Assembly: GCA_003577005.1 (NCBI GenBank)
Contig: QEUW01000378.1
Span: 1 to 7,165 of the forward strand
DNA from: Chloroflexota bacterium
Lineage (GTDB): Bacteria; Chloroflexota; Anaerolineae; Caldilineales; Caldilineaceae
Direction: 5' to 3'
Length of the DNA: 7,165 nt
Part shown: one piece after another, positions 1-5,965 of the stretch
Layout: each line of letters opens with the position of its first letter
How positions within the stretch are numbered: position 1 is the first letter of the stretch
Notes under the pieces: model-generated
The model's database searches: none
What the model saw: only the letters and a program-made list of their open reading frames with translations
What the model was told of the DNA's origin: nothing
Translations under genes and position numbers: made by a program

Positions 1-1
1 G

Positions 2-637
2 CTCGACCCCAACACTACCCTGGTGGCGGGGAGCGTGCAGACGACCGGCGGTACGGTGACGAGAGGCAACAACAGTGGCGACAGGAGCATCGAGATCAAT
101 ATCGGTACCCTGGCTGCTGGCGCCCAGGTCGAGATCTCGTACCGGGTGGTGGTCAACAACCCCTTCCCGGCAGGGGTGCTGCAGGTGAGCAACCAGGGTG
201 TTGTCGCCAGCAACGAACTGCCTGCCATCCCCACCGATGACCCCGACACACTGAACGCATCCGACCCGACGGTGACACAGGTGCTCTCCGGCGGCGCCCC
301 CAAGGCGGTGACGCTGGTCCGCTTCACCGCCACCTGGCAGGGTGACCACATGCTCATCGAGTGGGAGAGTGCGGTCGAGCTTGATGTCTTTGGCTTCCGT
401 CTCTACCGCAGCGCCAGCGGCCAGCGCAGCGAGGCCGTGCTGGTCACGCCGGAGATCGTGGTCAGCCAGGGCGATGGCGGTGGGAGCTACCAGGTGGTCG
501 ACCGGGAGGTGGTGGCCGGTAGCACCTACACCTACTGGCTGGTGGAGGTGACCTTGAGTGGCGAGAGCAACGATGCTGCTAGCGTCACTGCCCTCGCCAG
601 CAGTGACCACCTCTTCTTGCCCCTGGTCAGCCGCTAG
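2..637 (+). CDS. DUF11-repeat cell-surface protein, C-terminal part (5' end outside window)
   Basis: The reading frame is open from base 2 to the TAG at 635-637, so 211 residues of a longer protein are visible. The first ~95 residues (LDPNTTLVAGSV, then GTLAAGAQVEISYRVVV and a TDDPDT..ASDPTVT end) match the second half of a DUF11 conserved repeat, an immunoglobulin-like beta domain found in tandem in large bacterial surface proteins. Residues ~102-200 form a second beta-rich module (VTLVRFTATWQGDHMLIEWE, GFRLYRS, TYTYWLVEV) like the fibronectin III-like domain that often closes such proteins. The chain ends in LFLPLVSR, nearly the same end as the next gene. The role is probably structural or adhesive at the cell surface; no catalytic residues are seen. 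The signal peptide would lie upstream of the window. Family assignment is fairly sure, exact function is not. Confidence 0.8.
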   Translation, partial: LDPNTTLVAGSVQTTGGTVTRGNNSGDRSIEINIGTLAAGAQVEISYRVVVNNPFPAGVLQVSNQGVVASNELPAIPTDDPDTLNASDPTVTQVLSGGAPKAVTLVRFTATWQGDHMLIEWESAVELDVFGFRLYRSASGQRSEAVLVTPEIVVSQGDGGGSYQVVDREVVAGSTYTYWLVEVTLSGESNDAASVTALASSDHLFLPLVSR

Positions 638-653
638 AGTGAGTAGGAGGTGG

Positions 654-702
654 TGACGGCGAAGCCGCCGGGTAAGGTGAGAAGTTACCATTGTCGCCGT
701 CA
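654..702. repeat. Imperfect nested stem-loop downstream of the DUF11 gene
   Basis: TGACGGCGA (654-662) pairs perfectly with TCGCCGTCA (694-702). Inside it, GGTAA (671-675) can pair with TTACC (685-689). It lies 17 bases after the stop codon and ends one base before the larger hairpin at 704-750. It may contribute to transcript termination or 3'-end protection. There is no T-run after it, so a classical intrinsic terminator is not supported. Confidence 0.45.
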
Positions 703-703
703 A

Positions 704-750
704 GACCTCCGGGAGGTGACCAGAAATACTCTGGTCACCTCCCGGAGGTC
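704..750. repeat. Perfect 21-bp inverted repeat with 5-base loop
   Basis: The arm at 704-724 is the exact reverse complement of 730-750, leaving the loop AATAC (725-729). Each arm also contains its own 13-base palindrome around one central base (ACCTCCGGGAGGT at 705-717, ACCTCCCGGAGGT at 737-749). The sequence could therefore form one long hairpin, or two small ones in a cruciform. There is no T-tract on either side. Perfect pairing of this length in an intergenic gap suggests a REP/BIME-like interspersed repeat, or a factor-assisted terminator for the upstream gene. I cannot choose between these from one copy. Confidence 0.7.
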
Positions 751-785
751 AGATTGGATCGGTCACACGAAGTCTCGTTGTAGTA

Positions 786-918
786 TTAGAACCTGTTTGA
801 ATAGGCGCCACCCTGGTGCGTGTACCTGCAAGGTGCGTTGCACCTTTGAAGCACCCGGCGGCCCCAGGTACACGCACGCTCCGAGTACACGCACCGAGCC
901 TTTTCAAACAGGCTCTTA
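786..918. mobile_element. MITE-like element, 127 bp, with TTA target duplication
   Basis: The left end, GAACCTGTTTGAATAGGC (789-806), and the reverse complement of the right end, GAGCCTGTTTGAAAAGGC (898-915), agree at 16 of 18 positions. Both ends abut TTA (786-788 and 916-918), which reads as a 3-bp target duplication. Ends starting GAGCCTGTTT with a TNA-type 3-bp duplication resemble the ISL2/IS1031 side of the IS5 family; that link is from memory and moderate. The 127-bp core has no open frame of useful size, so the element would be non-autonomous. Internally, GTGCGTGTACCTG (816-828) pairs perfectly with 865-877, a 7-bp stem lies at 830-836/840-846, and GTACACGCAC occurs twice (868-877 and 885-894), so the transcript would be highly folded. 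Coordinates here include the two TTA copies. Confidence 0.72.
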
Positions 919-929
919 GTAAATGAACC

Positions 930-3863
930 ATGTCCATGTATATCCAACGACTCGTCTTCCTGCTGGCGTTCTGTGGTCTATTGGCTGGTGCTGTCCCTGT
1001 TCGCGCCTGGGCTCAGACAGAAGCGGCGTCCCCGACGGCTACTGCTCGCCTGCACTGGCGCGAGGAGCAGGATGGCGTGCGGCTGGAATGGTCCCTTGGC
1101 GGCGATCACGATGGGCCGGTCGCCCTCGCTGCGGCGACTGCTGCGCTGGCGCAACTGCCGCTGGTAGCGCACGCCGGCTACCGCCTGCCGCTTCAGATCC
1201 AGTTGCTGGCTTTGCCTGACGATGTGGAATTCACGTACCATATCGAGTTCCTAGCGACACAGCCATGGACAGAACCCATCCAAACAGCAGCGCCCCAAGT
1301 GCCTCCCGCCCTGGCCGAGGGTGTACCCCGTATTGAGGTGGACCAGCCGCCAGCTCTGCCAGATACACCGCTCTTTGTCTTGCGCGAGGGGCGGATGAGA
1401 GGCCAGCGGCTGGCGGTGGTGGCCTTGAGCCTGCTTTATGAAGAGGGGGGAACCACCCGGCTGATCACGCGTCTCACGGCGCGGCTGCCCGGCCGGCCGG
1501 TCTCCGAACAGGAGATCCTGTCTGCGCAATTGGCCACTCCTCGCACGCCCGTAAGGGAAGCGAGGGGCGCCTCCCCGGCGCCGGCCAACCCGGCAGCCTG
1601 GCGTCAAGTTGTCAAGATCCATGCCAGCCAGCCGGGCCTCCAGCGCGTTGGCGGCGTGTCCTTGCTGGAGGCGGGGCTCGGTGCAGGCGCCGACCTCGAC
1701 AAGCTCCACTTGCGGTACGAGGGGGAGGCGGTGGCGCTAGAGGTTCGGGACGGCGACGGTAAGCTCGACCCGGCGACGGAGTTGCGTTTCTATGCCCCGC
1801 CTTCGCCCCACAGTATGCAGGTCGGCGACCGCTGGAATGCCACCGCGGCCTACTGGCTGACGCTGGAATCAACCCTAGGGACGCGCATGGCCGCGCGCAC
1901 GGTGACGCCAGGCGACGCCCCCGTGCGCACCACGGCGTTAGAGTCTGGCGTCTGGGAGGACAACCGGCTCTACGAATCGACCATGCCGGGCGTCGACGGC
2001 GACCATTGGTTTGCGGCGGTCTTGCGGGCCCTACCAGCACCGGCAGGCGCTGGGGCTTATGAAGCGGCGGTTGCCCAGGTGGCGCTGGAGACGTTCTTAC
2101 CACTAGCCCGCACACCAGACACAACCGCCGTCTTGACGATCACTGGGAGTACGCGCACCACCGGCCCGCACGAACTGGCCGTCGGGGTGGGAGCCGTTCG
2201 CACCAACCTGTCATGGTCCAGCGCCAACCATTACCAATCCTGGCAGCAGACCCTGATGGTCACCGAACCAGCGACCAGCATCCAACTCGAACTGCTGGCC
2301 GGCGCCGTACCCAGGGACATTCGCCTGGACAAGGTCTACTGGCAGCAGCCGGTAACGCTCGACTTTGGGGGCAAAGGCGCCCACTTCCAGGGGGTGGCGG
2401 GGGTCTGGCGCTATACGCTCACCGCGCTCCCCGCCAATGGCTCGCTCTACGATGTGACCGACCCGCGCCAGCCACAACAATTGGTGTTGAGCTGGGGCGC
2501 TGCACTCACGTTTGAAGATGGGCCAGCCCCCCGCGCCTATGTGGTGGCCGGGCCAGGCACCGTGCAGACCCCCGCCGTGAGCCGCCACACGCCGCTCTCG
2601 TTGCCGCTCTCGGCGGGGGCGGATGTGATCTATGTGGCGCCAGACCGCTTTCATGCCGGCCTGGCGCCGCTGGCGGCCCACCGGCAGGCGGCGGGGTATG
2701 AGGTGGTGGTAGTCGATGTGCAAGAAGTCTACGATGCCTGGAGCTTTGGCCAGATTGACCCAGAGGCCATCCGCAGCCTCTTGCGCCACGCGGTGGAGAA
2801 GTGGTCGCCGGCTCCCATCGCTGCGGTGTTGGTGGGCGATGCCACCCTCGACCCGCACAACTATCTGGGGCAGAACAACCTCCAGCTCTTGCCCGCCTAT
2901 CTGGCCTATGTTGACCCCTGGCTGGGGGAGGTGGCCTGCGAGAGCTGTTTTGCCCAACTGGATGGGGAGTCGCCCTTCGACCCCAACGCAGATGCCGGCT
3001 TCCTGCCCGACATCTGGCTGGGACGCTTCTCGGTACAGGACGAGGTGCAATTGAGCCACGTCGTCAACAAAATTCTCCACTACGAAACGGCTCCGGCACC
3101 CGGTCCCTACACCAGCCTCTCGGTGGCCGACAACTACATCCAGCCCACAGGCGAAAAGGACCCGGCCGGCGATTTTGCCCACTTTCAGGATCTGGTTGTT
3201 GTGGGCGATCCGGACCGACAGCTGCCCCCGCTCCAGTCGAGCCGGCTGCCGGCGGTGCGGCTCTACTACGACCCCCGCCCCGGCGGCGTCACCGATCCCT
3301 GGCGCGAACCCGATGCTGTGCGCGCCAGACAGCGGGTGATCGACGCCTTCCAGCGGGGGCCGCGGCTGGTGACGTACAATGGTCACGCCAACCACTTCCA
3401 GTGGGCATCCACTCTGCGCGAGCTGCCGCAACCCTATCTTTTCGGCACAAATGACATCTTCTTGTTACACAACTGGGACAATCTGTCCATCCTCCTGGAG
3501 ATGACCTGCCTGACCAGCCAGTTTGTCCATGTCTCTGCCTCCGGCACCACCATCGATGAACGCTTCCACCGCCACCCAGAGGGCGGCGCGGTGGCGGTCT
3601 GGGGCTCAGCCGGCTATACCCTGGCCTATGGGCAGCATGCGCTCTTGCAAGGCTTTCACGGCCGCTTGTGGCGCGAGCCGCTGGCGCAAGTACGGCTGGG
3701 CGAACTGGTCGAAGCCGGCTATCTGGCCCTCTTCGCCACGCAGAGCTGCTGCCAGGAGACGAGGTGGGTCTATCTGCTGTTGGGCGACCCTCTCACCCCG
3801 GCGCTGGTGTGGGGTGGGGTGAGAGGTGGCGAGCCCATCTACCTGCCGCTGGTGCAGCGCTAG
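930..3863 (+). CDS. Secreted gingipain-like cysteine peptidase, family C25
   Basis: This is a complete 977-residue protein. Residues 1-28 are a signal peptide: a hydrophobic run after R7 and a likely cut after AWA (26-28). Residues ~30-560 form a long N-terminal region of probable beta structure, as in other C25 proteins that carry large pro- or accessory domains. The peptidase domain starts near 565 (ADVIYVAP), with VGDA around D637, DIWLGRF around D694, the catalytic His in YNGHANHF (H819), the catalytic Cys in EMTCLTSQF (C860), and the closing LLLGDP near 951-954. Family C25 enzymes cut proteins outside the cell using a Cys/His dyad. Substrate preference (Arg, Lys or other) cannot be read here. 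The chain ends IYLPLVQR, much like the upstream surface protein, and lacks the Ig-like T9SS sorting domain expected of Bacteroidetes gingipains. The ATG at 930 is chosen because it gives the full signal peptide; 936 is an in-frame alternative. No clear Shine-Dalgarno precedes either, and the MITE ends 14 bases upstream. Confidence 0.88.
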   Translation: MSMYIQRLVFLLAFCGLLAGAVPVRAWAQTEAASPTATARLHWREEQDGVRLEWSLGGDHDGPVALAAATAALAQLPLVAHAGYRLPLQIQLLALPDDVEFTYHIEFLATQPWTEPIQTAAPQVPPALAEGVPRIEVDQPPALPDTPLFVLREGRMRGQRLAVVALSLLYEEGGTTRLITRLTARLPGRPVSEQEILSAQLATPRTPVREARGASPAPANPAAWRQVVKIHASQPGLQRVGGVSLLEAGLGAGADLDKLHLRYEGEAVALEVRDGDGKLDPATELRFYAPPSPHSMQVGDRWNATAAYWLTLESTLGTRMAARTVTPGDAPVRTTALESGVWEDNRLYESTMPGVDGDHWFAAVLRALPAPAGAGAYEAAVAQVALETFLPLARTPDTTAVLTITGSTRTTGPHELAVGVGAVRTNLSWSSANHYQSWQQTLMVTEPATSIQLELLAGAVPRDIRLDKVYWQQPVTLDFGGKGAHFQGVAGVWRYTLTALPANGSLYDVTDPRQPQQLVLSWGAALTFEDGPAPRAYVVAGPGTVQTPAVSRHTPLSLPLSAGADVIYVAPDRFHAGLAPLAAHRQAAGYEVVVVDVQEVYDAWSFGQIDPEAIRSLLRHAVEKWSPAPIAAVLVGDATLDPHNYLGQNNLQLLPAYLAYVDPWLGEVACESCFAQLDGESPFDPNADAGFLPDIWLGRFSVQDEVQLSHVVNKILHYETAPAPGPYTSLSVADNYIQPTGEKDPAGDFAHFQDLVVVGDPDRQLPPLQSSRLPAVRLYYDPRPGGVTDPWREPDAVRARQRVIDAFQRGPRLVTYNGHANHFQWASTLRELPQPYLFGTNDIFLLHNWDNLSILLEMTCLTSQFVHVSASGTTIDERFHRHPEGGAVAVWGSAGYTLAYGQHALLQGFHGRLWREPLAQVRLGELVEAGYLALFATQSCCQETRWVYLLLGDPLTPALVWGGVRGGEPIYLPLVQR

Positions 3864-3968
3864 CACCCGAACGCATCCTCCCCTGAGAAGCTGCCAAGAG
3901 CCGCCTCGCCTCTCATAGGCAGAGATGCTGCACCTTGCCGGCGTATGATTCAAGAAAAGAGCGTACTT

Positions 3969-4646
3969 ATGTCTCAGCCTATTCGCATTCTCCTCGCTGA
4001 TGACCAACCACTCATCCGCCACGCCCTCCGTACCCTGCTCGATGGCGAATCTGATCTGGAGATCGTGGGCGAGGCGGGCAACTTCCTGGAGACCATCCAG
4101 TTCACCCGGCTGCTCCAACCTGACCTGGTGCTCTTGGATCTCGCCCTCTGTGACGACAAATGCGCCGAACTGCTGGCCAGCCTCCACCGCCAGCAGCCGG
4201 CTGTCCGCATCGTCATCCTTACCACCATCGAAGATGAGGAGGTGATCGCGCAGGCGCTCCAGGCCGGTGTGGCCGGTTATCTGCTCAAATCTGTCGCCCC
4301 GTACGACCTCATCCAGGCGCTGCGCGCTGCAATCATGGACGGGGTACCCCTCCATCCGCGCATCGCCAGCCGGGTCTTGCGTCGCCTCAACCACCCGCCC
4401 GCCAAGTCCCAGGCAAAGCTGACGGCGCGTGAACAGGAGATCCTCCAACTCCTCGCCCAGGGTTACACCAACCAGGAGATTGCCCACAAGCTGGTCATCA
4501 CCCAGTATACCGTGCGCTCGCATGTCTGTCGCATCCTCAAGAAGCTCAACCTGGCCAACCGCACCCAGGCTGCGCTTTACCTTGTTCGTCGCCAGCAGGC
4601 GAGCGGCTGTTCGCTTGAGCACTCGCCAGGTCAAAGGTTTGAGTAG
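3969..4646 (+). CDS. NarL/LuxR-family DNA-binding response regulator
   Basis: From the ATG at 3969 the product has 225 residues, a normal length for this family. The N-terminal receiver domain (~4-120) shows the acidic pair D11/D12 (LLADDQP), the phosphate-accepting D57 (LVLLDLAL), T85 (ILTT) and K107 (YLLKS). The C-terminal LuxR-type helix-turn-helix (~151-203) shows LTAREQEILQLLAQGYTNQE and TVRSHVCRILKKL. Phosphorylation by a sensor kinase should switch DNA binding. No kinase gene is next to it in this window, so it is an orphan here and its targets are unknown. The usual MPGMDG-type loop after the phosphoacceptor is replaced by ALCDDKC, which is unusual. An in-frame ATG at 3945 would add 8 residues. 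I prefer 3969 because the purine-rich stretch AAGAAAAGAG (3952-3961) sits 7 bases before it, whereas 3945 has no ribosome site. Confidence 0.9.
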   Translation: MSQPIRILLADDQPLIRHALRTLLDGESDLEIVGEAGNFLETIQFTRLLQPDLVLLDLALCDDKCAELLASLHRQQPAVRIVILTTIEDEEVIAQALQAGVAGYLLKSVAPYDLIQALRAAIMDGVPLHPRIASRVLRRLNHPPAKSQAKLTAREQEILQLLAQGYTNQEIAHKLVITQYTVRSHVCRILKKLNLANRTQAALYLVRRQQASGCSLEHSPGQRFE

Positions 4647-4662
4647 GCTCTAGGTGCTCAAA
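4638..4662 (+). terminator. Weak stem-loop at the response-regulator stop codon
   Basis: TTTGAGTA (4638-4645) can pair with TGCTCAAA (4655-4662), one pair being G-U, around a 9-base loop. The stem overlaps the TAG stop at 4644-4646. No T-run follows, so it is at best a weak or factor-dependent terminator, and it may be chance. Confidence 0.2.
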
Positions 4663-4841
4663 TCAGCCACACCAACCGGGCTCGACAACCCTAAGCATCT
4701 TCATCACATCACGCGCAACTGATGCGAGTGCAACCTCGCTCTCAACCATCTCCTCTGATGTTTGCTGCAGCGCGAGGACAGTTGGGGTGCGGTTTCCGAT
4801 TTGGTTTTCTTGTCTGGCACGGCGTTTTCTTTTCATAGAAT

Positions 4842-4869
4842 TTGACACATCAGATGCATCGCATATACT
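4842..4869 (+). promoter_or_regulatory. Probable sigma70-type promoter for the DinB/glycosylase cluster (distal)
   Basis: TTGACA (4842-4847) is a perfect -35 box. TATACT (4864-4869) matches the -10 consensus at 5 of 6 positions, with a 16-base spacer. It points at the gene starting at 4934 and lies in an AT-richer stretch after a non-coding gap. It would give a leader of roughly 55-60 bases. Confidence 0.6.
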
Positions 4870-4899
4870 TTGGTCCTATTCGAACATCCGTGCTATAAT
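4870..4899 (+). promoter_or_regulatory. Second, extended -10 promoter (proximal)
   Basis: TGCTATAAT (4891-4899) holds a perfect -10 box, TATAAT (4894-4899), plus the TGn extension. The best -35 candidate, TTGGTC (4870-4875, 18-base spacer), is poor, as is usual for extended -10 promoters. Transcription would start near 4906, about 28 bases before the start codon. It may act in tandem with the distal promoter. Confidence 0.5.
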
Positions 4900-4917
4900 G
4901 CTGTTGGTCGCCTACAA

Positions 4918-4923
4918 AGGAGG
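4918..4923 (+). promoter_or_regulatory. Strong Shine-Dalgarno fixing the start of the first DinB gene
   Basis: AGGAGG (4918-4923) lies 10 bases before the ATG at 4934. The same frame is open back to 4787, where a GTG could start, but that extension runs through both promoter matches and has no ribosome site. The start at 4934 is therefore preferred. Confidence 0.75.
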
Positions 4924-4933
4924 AAGTGACGAC

Positions 4934-5425
4934 ATGAATGCCAATGCTTTTCGCCATTTCTACGACTACCACTTCGCCGAAAACCGCAAGCTATGGGACA
5001 GTTATGTCACGTCCCTCTCCCAGGAACAGTTCACGCAACCTGTGGGCTATTCTCATGGCTCTGTTCGCGATCAACTCGTTCATCTTATGAGCGTGGATGA
5101 ATCATGGTTTAGCGAACTACGCGGCGTCGAACCCTCAGAACCGTTTCCCCCCGCTGACTTTGACGACCGGGAAATCATTCGCGCACACTGGGACGGCGTT
5201 GAGCAGAGCATGCGCGATTATCTGGCAGAATTGCGGGACGATATGTTATTCGACAAGCCGATAGAAGAACCAGAAGAAGACAAAGACCTCAGCGTGTGGC
5301 AAGTGCTTCTCCATGTAGTCAATCACGGCACCGATCATCGTGCCCAACTGCTCAGAATCCTCAACGATCTGGGAGTCAAGACAACGTCTCAAGATTATAT
5401 CTTCTACGTCTACGACCACGTGTAA
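4934..5425 (+). CDS. DinB-superfamily metal-binding protein (first copy)
   Basis: The product is 163 residues, the usual size for a DinB/YfiT-like four-helix bundle. The three expected metal-ligand histidines are visible: H50 (QLVHLMSVDESWF) in the second helix, and H131 and H135 (NHGTDHRAQLL) in the last main helix. Family members bind a divalent metal; some are thiol S-transferases (bacillithiol or mycothiol type), and the founding Bacillus gene is DNA-damage inducible. The substrate here cannot be told from sequence. It is the first gene of a probable operon, with two promoter matches and a strong ribosome site ahead of it and the next start 24 bases after its stop. GC content is visibly lower than in the genes to the left. 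Family is confident, reaction is not known. Confidence 0.87.
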   Translation: MNANAFRHFYDYHFAENRKLWDSYVTSLSQEQFTQPVGYSHGSVRDQLVHLMSVDESWFSELRGVEPSEPFPPADFDDREIIRAHWDGVEQSMRDYLAELRDDMLFDKPIEEPEEDKDLSVWQVLLHVVNHGTDHRAQLLRILNDLGVKTTSQDYIFYVYDHV

Positions 5426-5437
5426 GGGAGAGTCATC

Positions 5438-5443
5438 AGGAGG
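5438..5443 (+). promoter_or_regulatory. Shine-Dalgarno for the second DinB gene
   Basis: AGGAGG (5438-5443) lies 6 bases before the ATG at 5450, inside the 24-base gap between the two DinB genes. No terminator fits in that gap, which supports co-transcription. Confidence 0.7.
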
Positions 5444-5449
5444 CTTCAA

Positions 5450-5965
5450 ATGGATGCGCATTGGAAAAACAGCCTGTGGCAGCAGTTCGGGGCTGCCATT
5501 GACACGCTCAACGATGCCCTGCACGCCTGCCCCGACCACCTGTGGCGTGAGCGTTTATGGGATGATCCAACGGATGCGCCGGAATACACTGAGTTCTGGT
5601 TTATCGTCTACCATTCGCTTTTCTGGCTCGACCTTTACTTATCCGGCTCGCGAGAAGGTTTTGCGCCTCCGGCCCCGTTTATCGCTGGGGCGCTGCCTGA
5701 AAAGCCGTATACCAAAGACGAACTCCAGGCCTATCTCGATCATTGCCGCCAGAAATGTCAGGCGACGATTGAAGCCCTGACCGGTGAAACGGCTCAGCGG
5801 CGTTGCCGGTTTGTGTGGGGTGAACTCAGTTTCCTGGAATTATGTCTATACAACATGCGCCATGTTCAGGAACATGCGGCACAGTTAAACTTCGTGATCG
5901 GGCAGAGAGGAGGTTCAGCTCCGGACTGGGTCATCAAGGCCAGGGGTAGAGCCACATCATGCTGA
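5450..5965 (+). CDS. DinB-superfamily protein (second, divergent copy)
   Basis: The product is 171 residues. It shares the DinB layout with its neighbour but little direct identity. The likely metal ligands are H55 (IVYHSLFWLDLYL), H138 and H142 (NMRHVQEHAAQLN), the same spacing pattern (one early His, then HxxxH near the end) as in the first copy. It is rich in aromatic residues around the first His (W50, F51, Y54, F58, W59), which suggests a different pocket. It follows the first copy by 24 bases, and its TGA stop (5963-5965) overlaps the start of the glycosylase gene. It is probably a metal-dependent enzyme of unknown substrate acting with its neighbours. An old duplication or independent recruitment are both possible. 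Confidence 0.8.
   Translation: MDAHWKNSLWQQFGAAIDTLNDALHACPDHLWRERLWDDPTDAPEYTEFWFIVYHSLFWLDLYLSGSREGFAPPAPFIAGALPEKPYTKDELQAYLDHCRQKCQATIEALTGETAQRRCRFVWGELSFLELCLYNMRHVQEHAAQLNFVIGQRGGSAPDWVIKARGRATSC

Noticed and set aside
704..750. Intrinsic terminator for the DUF11 gene
   Set aside because: The stem is strong, but no T-run follows on either strand, so I list it as an inverted repeat instead.
923..1219. Alternative start for a 98-codon frame at the ATG at 923
   Set aside because: It is out of frame with the peptidase, its product is low-complexity and Arg/Ala-rich, and the signal peptide and the long conserved frame begin at 930.
2211..3431. Long open frame on the minus strand (406 codons) inside the peptidase gene
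   Set aside because: It is antisense to a clearly recognisable C25 peptidase. The translation is low-complexity, rich in Arg, Gly, His and Val, with no family I recognise. GC-rich coding DNA often leaves such open antisense frames.
3864..3944. Terminator or promoter in the gap between peptidase and regulator
   Set aside because: Only a 5-bp match (CTGCC/GGCAG) with a long loop is visible, with no T-run and no convincing -35/-10 pair.
3606..4634. Minus-strand open frame of 342 codons across the peptidase end and the response regulator
   Set aside because: It overlaps two well-supported genes in antisense, has no recognisable domain, and depends on the codon bias of those genes.
4663..4848. 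Possible small minus-strand gene (61 codons, GTG start) in the gap before the DinB cluster
   Set aside because: It has a basic start (KRKRRAR) and a plausible composition, but no recognised family and no ribosome site that I can see. Its 5' end overlaps the -35 box of the DinB promoter. It could be a decayed gene fragment; a homology search would decide.
4787..4933. N-terminal extension of the first DinB protein from a GTG at 4787
   Set aside because: The extension runs through both promoter matches and lacks a ribosome site. The ATG at 4934 has AGGAGG in front and gives the normal family length.
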